A stretch of DNA of 64,000 nucleotides from Chromatiales bacterium (GTDB taxonomy: Bacteria > Pseudomonadota > Gammaproteobacteria > Chromatiales > Chromatiaceae). A model generated the notes under the pieces. It searched no databases and had not been told where the DNA came from. It was given only the letters and a program-made list of their open reading frames with translations. The DNA lies in NCBI GenBank assembly GCA_028278145.1, contig JANQEV010000043.1, positions 1-64,000 on the forward strand, read 5' to 3'. Shown in pieces: positions 49,346 through 58,634 of the stretch (position 1 is the stretch's first letter; every line of letters begins with the position of its first letter). Both the position numbers and the translations under genes were made by a program.

Positions 49346-50764
49346 TTAGACCGGTATGGTGGAGTATGGTTTAGGTTGCTCTATGCCATAGAGATTATTC
49401 TGTTTGCGTTTCGCTGTCTGTAAGATCTGTTTGGTAGCCAGTTTTCCCTGATAGATGCGTTCCCGTACTGATACGCCACCGGCGTAGTTTCCGCACAGGT
49501 GCAGCCCTGAATACTGGTGGAGCCGGATGTTAATTTGAGCCAGTTTGGCTTGGTAGTGCCCGTGATACAGGGGCAGTCCCTGTGAGTGCCGGTGCAGGCG
49601 TATATAGTCTGGGTCAACCTCAATCCCAAGTAGCCGGGATAGTTCTGTTTGCGTTTGTTCAATCAGTTGTTCATCCGGCAGTTGCAAAAGTTCTGGGTGT
49701 CTGGCTCCACCCAGATAGCTGGTCAACAGTATCTTGCCAGCAGGGGCCCGTTGTGGAAATAGACTACTCATCCATAGATTGCCATTCAGTTTTACCCCAG
49801 CCCGCTTGGCTACCAGAAAGCCGGTTCCGTCCAATGGGTGTCTGACCTGTCTGCGCTCCAGTCCCATGTGCAGTACTGCCATGGGTGCGTATTCTATGCT
49901 GGACAACAGCTGGCCAAGATTGCGGTCCAGAGGCGCCAGTAGTCGGCCTGCGACATCTGCCGGGGCAGTTATAACCAGTTGCTGACAGCTTTCGTTTAAC
50001 TCTCCCATGCTGGTATAGGCGTGCAGTTGCCAGCCATTCCTGTTGCGCTCAACCCGTTGCAGGGAGATATTTTTGCGGATATGGATTCCAGGGTGGTCTG
50101 CCATGGCGTTGATCAGTTGTGACATGCCACCCGTAAATGAGAAGGTGTCAGCTTTATTGATCCGACGTCTTTTCCATAGCTTGTTTACCAGGATGCCATT
50201 GGTAATGCTGCCATATTGCTCTTCCAGTGCCTTCAGGCGTGGTAGGACTGAGGCCGCTTCTGCCAGGTCAGGGTCTGAGGCCAAAGTGCCGGATACAAAG
50301 GGGTCGATAGCAGTATGCAGCATCTCGCGACCAAAGCGGCGTTGGATGAATTGGCTTACGCTTTCACCCGGCTCCCCATGGTGAAAGATCAGGCCTTCAC
50401 CCAGTAGGCGCAATTTGCCGCGTCGGCTCAACAGGTGGGAACGGGCCATGCCGCCAATGGTCATGGGTACGCAACAGAGCCTGTTGTCATGCAGTACATA
50501 ACGTTTCAGATCACCAGGGCGCTGGCGCTTGGATTGGGTCAGATTGCAGCGCTTGATCAACTGGTCAATCTCATTCCGAAAGTTGACCAGCAGCCCGGCT
50601 GCGCTCTCGGTGAGATAGCCGCTGTTACTGGTGGACTCTATTTTGCCGCCGATTCTGGCTTTTGACTCCCATACCTCCACTGAAATGCCTTGCTCAGCCA
50701 GCCACCATGCGGTGGATAGTCCTGAGATACCGGCGCCTATGACGATTACCTTGGGATCACTCAT
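49346..50764 (-). CDS. hemY: Protoporphyrinogen oxidase (HemY type)
   Basis: HemY uses FAD and oxygen to oxidise (copro)protoporphyrinogen in late haem synthesis. The 472-residue length fits. The FAD-binding motif VIVIGAGISGLSTAWWLAEQ opens the protein, followed by the family features VWESKARIGGKIES, SNSGYLTESAAGLLV and the C-terminal FAD contact GLHLCGNYAGGVSVRERI. It overlaps the radical SAM gene by eight bases, a strong sign that its job is tied to that protein's tetrapyrrole chemistry. Substrate (proto- or coproporphyrinogen) cannot be decided by eye. Confidence 0.9.
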   Translation of the reverse strand: MSDPKVIVIGAGISGLSTAWWLAEQGISVEVWESKARIGGKIESTSNSGYLTESAAGLLVNFRNEIDQLIKRCNLTQSKRQRPGDLKRYVLHDNRLCCVPMTIGGMARSHLLSRRGKLRLLGEGLIFHHGEPGESVSQFIQRRFGREMLHTAIDPFVSGTLASDPDLAEAASVLPRLKALEEQYGSITNGILVNKLWKRRRINKADTFSFTGGMSQLINAMADHPGIHIRKNISLQRVERNRNGWQLHAYTSMGELNESCQQLVITAPADVAGRLLAPLDRNLGQLLSSIEYAPMAVLHMGLERRQVRHPLDGTGFLVAKRAGVKLNGNLWMSSLFPQRAPAGKILLTSYLGGARHPELLQLPDEQLIEQTQTELSRLLGIEVDPDYIRLHRHSQGLPLYHGHYQAKLAQINIRLHQYSGLHLCGNYAGGVSVRERIYQGKLATKQILQTAKRKQNNLYGIEQPKPYSTIPV

Positions 50765-52811
50765 GCCGGTTTCCCTTCAGCTCCGCTTTCATCTGTTCCA
50801 GCAGTGATCTATCCAGTAGTCCCAGACCCTTGCCGTCGTGGGAACTCCTGGATTCCACATAGCTGCGGATATCGGCAAACCTGGTGTCAGCCTGTTTGTT
50901 CTGCTGCAGTCGCGGTACCCGCTCCTGGGCGATGCTGTAGGCGTCAAAACTCAACTCTTGCATACCAAAGCTCTTTAATCGTTTTACTGCGCGCAACATG
51001 GCCCGGTTACGAAACCTGGTGAGGTCTTTGCTGGTGATTTTCTCCAAACCTTCCCGGCGTGCATTGAATTCTGCTGCTTTCTTGATTCCGGCCCGGATAA
51101 AGTCTGGAGCAGATTCCACCCGCTCCAGTGCCTGTGGTTCCCACTCCACTCCCGCCAAGTCGGTTGCCAGCACTGCCTGGATATCTGCTGTAGTGACTCG
51201 TTGGGCATTGCGGCGTCTGGTCTCTCGTTCAGCTGCAGCCTCCAGGCTGGGTAGTACAAACATTCCCACCTGGGTGGGACGATCTGACAGTGATGCCTGT
51301 AACAGCTGTTCCGCTTCCGGCTCCCACTCCAGATTTCGCTGCTGATCGTTATCCTGTTCCAGGCGCGTGAGCAGCTTGATATTTACTTCGAGTCGTCCCT
51401 CTTGTCTGGCAACATCCTCTGCCACCTGGAAAACGCCATCTCGTAGAAAACTGGGGATCTCTTCCAGATAGGATTTTGCCTCACCGGTCCAGACCAGCCT
51501 TGAGGCAGTGACTTGGTTCAGACTTTCGTTGTCAGTTACCTCTGGCGCCTGCCAGTTTGATGTGGGCCTGGTACCAGGAAAGCTATTACCGAAGCGCTGT
51601 TGTGCCAGGGTCTGCATATGCTCGGTAGTGATTACTTGTTCACCTAAATCACTCACATGGCTCTCAGCCCTTTTCCGAACCATCTTGCGTAGAAAGCCTG
51701 GGATCCGTTGCAGGCGTAGTTCCGCTTCGGGTGACCAGCTAATGGTACTGGTGGCGGGCTCAACGTAGGGTTGAATCACAGGCTTGCCGCTGGGGTAGTG
51801 GCTGCACCAGGGATCGGCGTCCATGAGAGTTCCACCCATGGCCAGGGGGCGGGCACGACAGCCTACACACAGTTTCTGGTATTCACATCTGCCACACTTG
51901 CCTTCCAGTTGCGGATTGCGCAGTTGTTGCAGACTAGGTCCATGCTCCCAGATCTGCCAGAAGGGTTGTTGTCTGATATTGCCCTCTTCAGTGGGGATGT
52001 AGGGACAGGCAGTGACGCCTCCTTCCGGAGTTATGCGGCAGTAGTGTATGCCTGCCAGGCAGCCTCCACCCTCATAGCCTTCCGCCCGGGTCAGAGGAGA
52101 CTCTGGGTCATGCTGATAGGCCACCCGTTTAAAATGGGGTGCGCAACGCGCACGGATGATCAGATCCTTGGTCTGTTCCTGTGCCAGCACCAGCTGATTA
52201 AGAACCTCTTCATAGCGTGCCGGTGTGATGTCCGACATGGTCTCACCACGTCCGGTGCATACCAGGAAGAATATATTCAGTACATGGGCCCCCACCGCCT
52301 GGGTAAAATCGATCATGGCCTGCACTTCGTGGGCATTGTTTTCGGTTACCGAAAAATGGACCTGGAACGGCAGGCCGTTGTTACGACAGTGGTCCATGCC
52401 GGCCAGGGTTTTTTCCCAGCTTCCGGTCACTCCCCGAAACTGGTCGTGGCTTTGCGGGTCCAGTGAATCCAGGCTGATGCCAATGCCCATAGCGCCAGCA
52501 GCTTTTAGTGACTGTACCCGTTCTTCAGTCAACAGAACTCCGTTACTGCCTATCACCATGGACAGGCCTAAATCACTGCCGTGTCGTACCAGCTGTTCCA
52601 GATCATTGCGTACCAGTGGTTCGCCTCCGGTTAGCACCACCATGGTCTCATTGCTACGTGAGGCTATCTCATGCAGTAGTGCGCAGACCTCCTGAGTAGA
52701 TAACTCTCCCTCTCCGCCATCCAGCCTGGTCTCTGCGTCCATATAACAATGGTCGCAGGCCAGATTGCAGCGGTGGGTCAGGTTGATGGCGATGAGATAG
52801 AGGTCGTGCAT
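50757..52811 (-). CDS. NirJ/AhbC-like radical SAM protein with four PCP_red-like repeats
   Basis: The 684-residue protein starts with a radical SAM domain: the cluster motif LTHRCNLACDHCYMD (Cys15, 19, 22), TGGEPL and a SPASM-type C-terminal iron-sulfur region with cysteines at about 251, 258, 269, 306, 309, 315, 318 and 336. This half resembles NirJ and AhbC/D, which modify haem precursors. From about residue 355 it carries four repeats of a helical unit starting W-x3-A (Trp359, 441, 496, 557), e.g. WSPEAELRLQRIPGFLRK and WEPQALERVESAPDFIRA. This matches the PCP_red domain that closes over protochlorophyllide in the light-independent reductase. I know of no named enzyme with this layout. A ribosome site GGAG precedes the ATG. 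Confidence 0.85.
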   Translation of the reverse strand: MHDLYLIAINLTHRCNLACDHCYMDAETRLDGGEGELSTQEVCALLHEIASRSNETMVVLTGGEPLVRNDLEQLVRHGSDLGLSMVIGSNGVLLTEERVQSLKAAGAMGIGISLDSLDPQSHDQFRGVTGSWEKTLAGMDHCRNNGLPFQVHFSVTENNAHEVQAMIDFTQAVGAHVLNIFFLVCTGRGETMSDITPARYEEVLNQLVLAQEQTKDLIIRARCAPHFKRVAYQHDPESPLTRAEGYEGGGCLAGIHYCRITPEGGVTACPYIPTEEGNIRQQPFWQIWEHGPSLQQLRNPQLEGKCGRCEYQKLCVGCRARPLAMGGTLMDADPWCSHYPSGKPVIQPYVEPATSTISWSPEAELRLQRIPGFLRKMVRKRAESHVSDLGEQVITTEHMQTLAQQRFGNSFPGTRPTSNWQAPEVTDNESLNQVTASRLVWTGEAKSYLEEIPSFLRDGVFQVAEDVARQEGRLEVNIKLLTRLEQDNDQQRNLEWEPEAEQLLQASLSDRPTQVGMFVLPSLEAAAERETRRRNAQRVTTADIQAVLATDLAGVEWEPQALERVESAPDFIRAGIKKAAEFNARREGLEKITSKDLTRFRNRAMLRAVKRLKSFGMQELSFDAYSIAQERVPRLQQNKQADTRFADIRSYVESRSSHDGKGLGLLDRSLLEQMKAELKGNRHE

Positions 52812-52823
52812 GCAGGCTCCAGG

Positions 52824-55040
52824 CTAGCCGTTTCTGGAATCATTCGGATCCAGATGAAATACTCCACGTTCTGCCCATATCTCCTTGATAGCATCTACCG
52901 CCTGCTCGGTAACCTGATCCAGGCCCTCTCTGCGGTTCCAGCCTTCGATCTCCTGGATCAGCATGCCGCGGACCATGTCAGGTGCCCGGTTGATTCGATC
53001 CATAGCGGTTGGTTGCCACTCCATGCTGGTTTCGGCTACCGCAGATCCACTTTGAAATGTCTGGGTTACACGCTGTATAAACTCAGGACTGATGTTACGA
53101 ATTCCATTTTTCGCTGCGATGGTTTCAGCGGCCTTGCGAGTCATATCACGGCAGAATCCTTCCGGGACCTGCTCTAGCATAGTTTCAGCCCTTACATCCC
53201 ACTTGGTGGATGCGGCTTTAGCTTTTTGTTCAGTGTTGGTTGTACCCATGCTGGCAAAAGGGCAGTCGCTGCCACTTTTCTGTTGCATAGCCTGTTCCAT
53301 GGCAGCACGGGCCTTGGCCAGTCCGGCTTCTACAACCTCCAGGGAAATGTCGTTAATTGTCTGCTCTCTGGCGTACTCTTCAATACGTTGTCTGGAGCTG
53401 TCACGCATGAATCCTTCCGGTACGCGCATAAGGCGGGCCAGGGCGGCGGCCTGCCAGTTGAGTTTGGTTGCATTCACTTCTGTTGTTGGTCTATTGCCAT
53501 GACCTGGAAGTTTTGTGGCCTCCTGTCCGGGGTTGAACTCGCCCAGAGTGGTATTAGAGTCCAGGAATGGGGCTATATGCTCTGGCGCAACCTCACGCAC
53601 TCCGGCGACACGGGCCTTTTTCTCTGCCCGCATGCTTAGGTTGCCACGCAGGCTCAGGTCTTTTACTGTCAGCAACATACGAGTGGCAGCATCGCTCCAG
53701 CGCATAGCTGCCTCTGCATCCGGCTTGCGTTTGAGTTTGCCCTGGTCATAGGCATTCACTATCTCTTCCATTGCCTGTTCGGCATGGCCCGGCATAAGCT
53801 GCGCTGTGGCTTCTTCTACTATGCCTGCGGTAATCACGGTGTGCCCCTGTTCCTGTGCATAGCGTAGTATGGCCATCTTGGCCATGGGCCGTACGAATGA
53901 TGGTACTTTCTCCATGCGCTGTTCAGCCTCCTTGGTCCAGGAGGTTGTGACTGAGGCCAGACGGTCTATCTGGGGTTTATGTTCCCGCTGGCTGAGCAAT
54001 ACTGAACAAGGTGCATCGCTCAGCAGGTATTCTGTATTGCCACCTATATCCAGTTCGGCATCGGCGTGGATGCCAGTTGTACCAATGATTAACAGGGAAG
54101 GTTTTACATCATTGAGATAACGGTTCATTACTTCATGGGGTTTGCCATCCAACAGGACCGTTTCCACCTCTACTCCGTAATCTGCTGCAATGCTCTGGGC
54201 TACTGACAGATGTCCCTGGTAGATCCTGGCCAGACCTGAGTCGATAATCTCTTCGTGCAGCTTTTCCTGCTCCTGGAATTTGAATACCTGGCCGGCCTCT
54301 TCCGAGAGTACTCCGGCTATGCGATTGAAGGCCACGTAGTGATAGTAGGGGTCAAAGGCGGATATTACCTTCACTGGTACCTTCCAGAGTCTGGCCAGCG
54401 ACAGGGCGGTCAATAGTCCGCCGTATGATTTTGTGGAACCATCCACGCCAACTACGATGGGGCCATCGCTTAGTCTGGATGTGGGCTGTTTTATAACCAA
54501 AGTGTCAATGTTGCTGCGTCTGGTAACACGCTGACACACCGTACCCAGGCGACTGCCTTTGACTGCTCCCAGCCCCAAGGCTCCTAACACCAGAAGGTCG
54601 TAGCTGCCGTTGTTGGTCTCCTTAACGATCTCACGATAGTTTTTACCCTCCAGGGAACGGCGCTTGATCTCCAGTGTTTTTTCAGAGGCTGCGTTGTCCA
54701 CCTGATCCAGGTATGAGTCGGTGATGATGGAGAGCCCCTTGGTTATCAGGTCATCATGTACATCCCGCTGCCGTTCAAGTTCCTGCTCTTCGCGAAACTG
54801 TTCCGGTAGCCCGCCTTCCATCTGACGAAAGCGGATGTCATGCAGCTTTGCTGCATAGACGTGGGCTGCTGTGATACTGCTGCCGAAATGACTGGCTAGC
54901 TCCACTGCCTCTATAGTCCCATGGTTGGAGTGATCTGAAGAGTCCACTGCCAGCAGTATGGAACTGTATTCTGGCAGAGTGTCAGGTTCATTAGTGTGGT
55001 TTGGAATTGTGGTCATAGGTTCCATACTAGGGTGTTCCAC
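52824..55040 (-). CDS. Tandem universal-stress protein with five PCP_red-like repeats
   Basis: The 738-residue protein has two UspA-like domains (about 24-185 and 193-350): SSILLAVDSSDHS and DLLVLGALGLGAVKGSRLGT in the first, IVVGVDGSTKSYGGLLTAL and LLIIGTTG in the second. The rest is five W-x3-A helical units (Trp368, 448, 529, 614, 675), such as WTKEAEQRMEKVPSFVRP and WDVRAETMLEQVPEGFCR, the same repeat as in the next gene. The second unit lacks the proline. The track start is a GTG; an ATG five codons later is also possible. A stable hairpin precedes the gene. A tetrapyrrole-holding or chaperone role is my inference. Confidence 0.85.
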   Translation of the reverse strand: MEHPSMEPMTTIPNHTNEPDTLPEYSSILLAVDSSDHSNHGTIEAVELASHFGSSITAAHVYAAKLHDIRFRQMEGGLPEQFREEQELERQRDVHDDLITKGLSIITDSYLDQVDNAASEKTLEIKRRSLEGKNYREIVKETNNGSYDLLVLGALGLGAVKGSRLGTVCQRVTRRSNIDTLVIKQPTSRLSDGPIVVGVDGSTKSYGGLLTALSLARLWKVPVKVISAFDPYYHYVAFNRIAGVLSEEAGQVFKFQEQEKLHEEIIDSGLARIYQGHLSVAQSIAADYGVEVETVLLDGKPHEVMNRYLNDVKPSLLIIGTTGIHADAELDIGGNTEYLLSDAPCSVLLSQREHKPQIDRLASVTTSWTKEAEQRMEKVPSFVRPMAKMAILRYAQEQGHTVITAGIVEEATAQLMPGHAEQAMEEIVNAYDQGKLKRKPDAEAAMRWSDAATRMLLTVKDLSLRGNLSMRAEKKARVAGVREVAPEHIAPFLDSNTTLGEFNPGQEATKLPGHGNRPTTEVNATKLNWQAAALARLMRVPEGFMRDSSRQRIEEYAREQTINDISLEVVEAGLAKARAAMEQAMQQKSGSDCPFASMGTTNTEQKAKAASTKWDVRAETMLEQVPEGFCRDMTRKAAETIAAKNGIRNISPEFIQRVTQTFQSGSAVAETSMEWQPTAMDRINRAPDMVRGMLIQEIEGWNRREGLDQVTEQAVDAIKEIWAERGVFHLDPNDSRNG

Positions 55041-55056
55041 TTAACGTTAGTCAGAA

Positions 55057-55092
55057 AGGGGCGAGTACAGTGATCAGCTGCAACTCGCCCCT
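55057..55092 (-). terminator. Strong hairpin inside the operon
   Basis: AGGGGCGAGT (55057-55066) and ACTCGCCCCT (55083-55092) form a perfect 10-base stem with a 16-base loop between the small membrane-protein gene and the USP gene. The following T tract is short (TTTCT), so it may be a partial terminator or an RNA-processing or stability element that sets different expression for the two parts of the operon. Confidence 0.55.
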
Positions 55093-55114
55093 GGACGTCA
55101 ACTAATAGAGAGAA

Positions 55115-55246
55115 TCATGTACTCAACCAGAATCCTATAATTGCACTGATGACAATGGCATTGATTATTCCGCCCACCAGAGCGAGGTAATCCAGTGGTG
55201 TCATCTGTTTTAACCATTCTGGCTTTTTCATTGATTCACTCTGCAT
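55115..55246 (-). CDS. 43-residue single-pass membrane protein
   Basis: MQSESMKKPEWLKQMTPLDY is followed by a hydrophobic helix, LALVGGIINAIVISAIIGFW, and a stop after LST. The start lies only three bases after the stop of the cupredoxin-like gene, so translation is probably coupled; a second ATG (MKKPEW) five codons later is also possible. Tiny proteins with one helix of this kind are frequent subunits of respiratory complexes, and the neighbours suit that, but no homology is claimed. Confidence 0.65.
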   Translation of the reverse strand: MQSESMKKPEWLKQMTPLDYLALVGGIINAIVISAIIGFWLST

Positions 55247-55249
55247 GGG

Positions 55250-55993
55250 TTACTTGAAGGTAAAGTTCACTGTTGCAGCGGCGCCGGCCTTTACTTCCAC
55301 CTTCGCCTTTTGATTTTTCAGAAAACCATGCCAGGCCTTGATCTTGTATTTGCCAGGGGGCACATTGTCGATAGTGTAGGTGCCGTCCTCTTTTACCACT
55401 GCGAAGTATGGGTTCTTAGCTACGAATACGAAGCCGTGCATAAAGTCATGGGCATCACACTCCACCTTCATTGCCGGGCCTTTCTTCATCTTTACCGTTT
55501 TGTTTACTGTTCCGGGCTCTGGCTGGCTGACGTTGAAGATGGTTTTCTTTGGACCTTTGAAGCTGCCGGTAAACAGTTCATAGGTATGGATGTTGTGCAG
55601 GATCGGATCCTGATTGATTGCTGCCACCTTGTGTTTGTTTTTCATTACCTGCAGGAAGGGCTTGAACTCACAACCCTTCTGGTCGATGGTGGCGTCGCCC
55701 ACATCCGCGGGGAAGGCCTTGCCTTTCTTTACTTTATCCAGGTAGACCACCGTGTCCAACAGGGCTCCATCTTTTACCCGTACATAATCAATTTCACGGT
55801 TACCCGTGCCGCATACCTTGTTGTCCTTGGCAATTGCGTAGGTCTTGGGCTCGAGATCGGTGCCAGCAAATGCAACCTTGCCGGTAATGCTGCCGCCGTT
55901 GCTGACAGCCACCTCTTTGTAGGCCGCGGCCTGGCTTAGCAGGGGCAGGGCGCAGAGGCCGACGATACTGAGTGACGTAAGCAGTCTCTTCAT
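55250..55993 (-). CDS. Exported cupredoxin-like protein with a carboxypeptidase-regulatory-like domain
   Basis: The 247-residue protein starts at the ATG at 55993, with AGGAG upstream; the longer open frame lies inside the HEAT gene. After a signal peptide (ending SQAAA) there is a beta-rich region with NGGSITGKVAFAG, then likely copper ligands in PILHNIHTYELF and VECDAHDFMHGFVFV (a Cys-x2-His-x2-Met pattern). The C-terminal DGTYTIDNVPPGKYKIKAW is a carboxypeptidase-regulatory-like fold. The copper site is read from the motif only. It is the second gene of the operon, so it may carry electrons or copper for the divergent oxidase. Confidence 0.8.
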   Translation of the reverse strand: MKRLLTSLSIVGLCALPLLSQAAAYKEVAVSNGGSITGKVAFAGTDLEPKTYAIAKDNKVCGTGNREIDYVRVKDGALLDTVVYLDKVKKGKAFPADVGDATIDQKGCEFKPFLQVMKNKHKVAAINQDPILHNIHTYELFTGSFKGPKKTIFNVSQPEPGTVNKTVKMKKGPAMKVECDAHDFMHGFVFVAKNPYFAVVKEDGTYTIDNVPPGKYKIKAWHGFLKNQKAKVEVKAGAAATVNFTFK

Positions 55994-56036
55994 TTGATGT
56001 TTCTCCTGTTGAATATTCGCATAGTGTTGACAGACC

Positions 56037-58505
56037 TTAGGCCGCCCGCATGGGTCGATCCTGTTGGGGTGGTTCCGGTTTAAGCAACTCTTCCAGTATT
56101 TCGATAGCAACGCTGCGCTTCAGACTGTCTGGCGCCTGGTCTATATGGGATAGGAGTTTTTCACTGCATATCGATGTGTCGAAGGAACGCAGGATGGTCC
56201 CTATTGTTCTGGCCTCTTCACCGCTGCCATTGAATACGCTGGCTATGATCTGTCCGACCGCGTCATTGGCTAAGTTTTGCTTGTGCTCTTGGCTGACTAT
56301 GCGGGCGAGGCCTTTTGTTGCGGCAACACGTACCCCAATATCTTCATCGTTAAGGGTGTCCATGATGGCATGGGCGATCTCCAATGCAGATACATCCTGT
56401 ACCACCATGTGATCTGCGTCGGCGGGATTTGCACCCTCTGTGGCCAGTCTGGCCAGGGCATCAATTACTTCGATGCGTACGTTGGATGTCTGCTCTTTCA
56501 GCGCCTCTATCAACGGTACGGTGGCGGCACGGTTACCCAGGTTTCCCAGAGCCCGGGCGCAGATGGAGCGTTGATCTGCTTCACCTATGGAGAGTTGAGT
56601 GATCAAGGTACCAACGGCATCCATCAGATCTGTTGTTTGTGGGGCAGATAGTGCAGTTTCGGAGATGGATTCTGCGGCTTCCCGACGTAGGATTGCATCC
56701 TCATCATTCAAGGCCCAGATCAGGGTGTCTATGGCTGGTTTTTCAGTGTGCCCGGCAAGAACCCGCGCTCCAAGGCGTCGTACATCTTGTTCCACATTAA
56801 TCTTGCGGTTGGAACGCATGCGCTTCATGATCTCCTTGTTTGCTTCAACCACCTCCAGGTATTCCATGGTCTCTGCATCCAGTTCCAGCTCTTCCTTTGT
56901 GTCACCCCGGTTCAGAATCACCTCTACGTTGTCCATGGCAATAGCATCTAAGGTGGATACGGCAGATTTAACCTCGCCTTCCTGGACTATGCGTGCAGGA
57001 GTCTCGGGTAGGACGATGGCCTCGGTAAGAGATTCAGGCAAGGGTTCAGTATCAGTGGTGGGAAGCTCTGTAGTGCTATCCTGGGGTTTAGATTCCAGTT
57101 CGGTTGGGGGCGCCACTTGTACCCTAGCTGTTGTAGATGACTGTTCATCATCCTGGCTGGCGTCTTGATTGGGCGCAGTTTCTGTCGTCTGGTCTATTTC
57201 TGGTGCAAGTTCGATCTCACCTCTCACCGCCGCTATCACTATATCCAGTGGAGTTGGGCTTTCTGCTTCTGTTTGTGTCTGGTCGCCGGAATTTGCAAAG
57301 GCCATCAATGCGGTGAGTGCAGCCAGTCGTACGGGTTGTTCCCGGTCACCCACTGCCTGGGTGATCTGGTCTAATATCCCTGCATCGTAATGCCCGATCT
57401 TCCCAAGGGCCAATGCAGCTTCGCGTCTCACCATGGAGTATTTAGAGTGGTCGCCCAGGATGCGGGTCAGTCCTGGTATGGCTGCCGGGTCGCCATTGTC
57501 ACCCAGTAGGGTGCAGGCGGCGCTTGCGCAATTGAAATCCTTCTCGTCCAGGCTGGCCAGCACTGGTCTTAGTGACTCCCTGGTTAGAGGAGTGGTGGCT
57601 ACGGTTTCGCACATGGCGTTGAACAGGGCGGCTCGTACCTCACTACTGGGGTCGGTAAGCATAGGCAGTAATTGCTGCTGTAGCTCTTCTGAGCCAGAGG
57701 AGTTTTCAATCATTACTGCAACTGCTTTTATGACGGCTTTACGTACCTCCTGTTCCGGATCCCGTAGTAGCAGAATCAATGCTTTAAGGTATTGTTTTGC
57801 CCCCTGCTTGGCCAATGCCATGGCCGCTTCGGTGCGAACCTCAGGTTTCATATCCTGGAGTGCCCGGCCCAGGGCAGATGTGGCATCGGCGGAGTGTATC
57901 TTTCCCAATGCCTTGGCTGCACGACGCCTGCTCTTTGGCCAACTATTTTGATCCTTCAGACGGGTGATAATAGCCTCGATGCCACGGCCAGGGATCTGGG
58001 CCAATGCCGTTAGAATTTCATTTTCTATATCTTGCTGCTCTTCGTCTTCCAGGATGGAGACCAGGGTATCTACGGCCCTTTCCTCGCCGCAACGTCCCAG
58101 TCCTTTTACTGCTTCACGTTGTACATCCCACCAGGAATCCCAGTCATCATCCCACTCCAGCCCCTCTGGTCGCTCTGCAGCTACCTTTAAGAGTGCATCC
58201 ATTGCTTCGTTGCCTCCAATCTTGTTCAGGGATTCCACTACAACGGTACACACTTCGCCACTATTGTCGTTCTGAAGGGATTCAATCAGGCTGGGTATGG
58301 CCTGTTTGCTTCCTATGTTGCCCAGGGCTGTGGCCGAATCTACACACACATCTATGTCCTCGTCCCGCAGGTGTTCGATCAATGGTTCGATGGCAGATTC
58401 GTCTTCAAGCGCACCAAGCGCCCGTGCTGCATAACAGCGGTCTACCTCGTCTCCGGTCTGAAGTAGTTGGCATAGTGTGCTTAGGGTTTGTGATTGTTGT
58501 GTCAT
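56037..58505 (-). CDS. HEAT-repeat protein
   Basis: The 822-residue protein is built of HEAT/PBS-lyase-type repeats: RCYAARALGALEDESAIEPLIEHL, DSATALGNIGSKQAIPSLIESL, RREAALALGKIGHY and, after a gap, RREAAESISETALSAPQ and RICARALGNLGNRAATVPLIEAL (each quoted in short pieces). An acidic, Thr/Pro-rich linker of about 110 residues splits the repeats into two blocks. There is no signal peptide, so it acts in the cytoplasm as a scaffold. HEAT proteins of the CpcE/F group act on bilin attachment, but no such specific motif is visible here. It is the first gene of the operon, directly downstream of a sigma-54 promoter. Confidence 0.88.
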   Translation of the reverse strand: MTQQSQTLSTLCQLLQTGDEVDRCYAARALGALEDESAIEPLIEHLRDEDIDVCVDSATALGNIGSKQAIPSLIESLQNDNSGEVCTVVVESLNKIGGNEAMDALLKVAAERPEGLEWDDDWDSWWDVQREAVKGLGRCGEERAVDTLVSILEDEEQQDIENEILTALAQIPGRGIEAIITRLKDQNSWPKSRRRAAKALGKIHSADATSALGRALQDMKPEVRTEAAMALAKQGAKQYLKALILLLRDPEQEVRKAVIKAVAVMIENSSGSEELQQQLLPMLTDPSSEVRAALFNAMCETVATTPLTRESLRPVLASLDEKDFNCASAACTLLGDNGDPAAIPGLTRILGDHSKYSMVRREAALALGKIGHYDAGILDQITQAVGDREQPVRLAALTALMAFANSGDQTQTEAESPTPLDIVIAAVRGEIELAPEIDQTTETAPNQDASQDDEQSSTTARVQVAPPTELESKPQDSTTELPTTDTEPLPESLTEAIVLPETPARIVQEGEVKSAVSTLDAIAMDNVEVILNRGDTKEELELDAETMEYLEVVEANKEIMKRMRSNRKINVEQDVRRLGARVLAGHTEKPAIDTLIWALNDEDAILRREAAESISETALSAPQTTDLMDAVGTLITQLSIGEADQRSICARALGNLGNRAATVPLIEALKEQTSNVRIEVIDALARLATEGANPADADHMVVQDVSALEIAHAIMDTLNDEDIGVRVAATKGLARIVSQEHKQNLANDAVGQIIASVFNGSGEEARTIGTILRSFDTSICSEKLLSHIDQAPDSLKRSVAIEILEELLKPEPPQQDRPMRAA

Positions 58506-58545
58506 TCAAGATTCCTGCATTTACAAACTGAACTAAATCAGTAAT

Positions 58546-58561
58546 AGCAATAAATGTACCA
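58546..58561 (-). promoter_or_regulatory. Sigma-54 promoter of the minus-strand operon
   Basis: On the minus strand the sequence TGGTACATTTATTGCT matches the -24/-12 consensus TGGCACG-N4-TTGCW except at two less critical positions, with the correct 16-base length. Transcription should begin about 12 bases past the GC, near 58535, some 30 bases before the HEAT gene ATG at 58505. Confidence 0.75.
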
Positions 58562-58634
58562 AGCGTTGATGAGCAAACTTTTAGCAGAGCGACAGAAATA
58601 ATTGTGTTGCTGGCAGTGGTGGAAGGTTGGGGCG

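Noticed and set aside
50757-52811. Calling this gene nirJ (haem d1 synthesis)
   Set aside because: The radical SAM half is similar, but no other haem d1 genes (nirS, nirF, nirDLGH, nirE) are nearby and the C-terminal half is foreign to NirJ.
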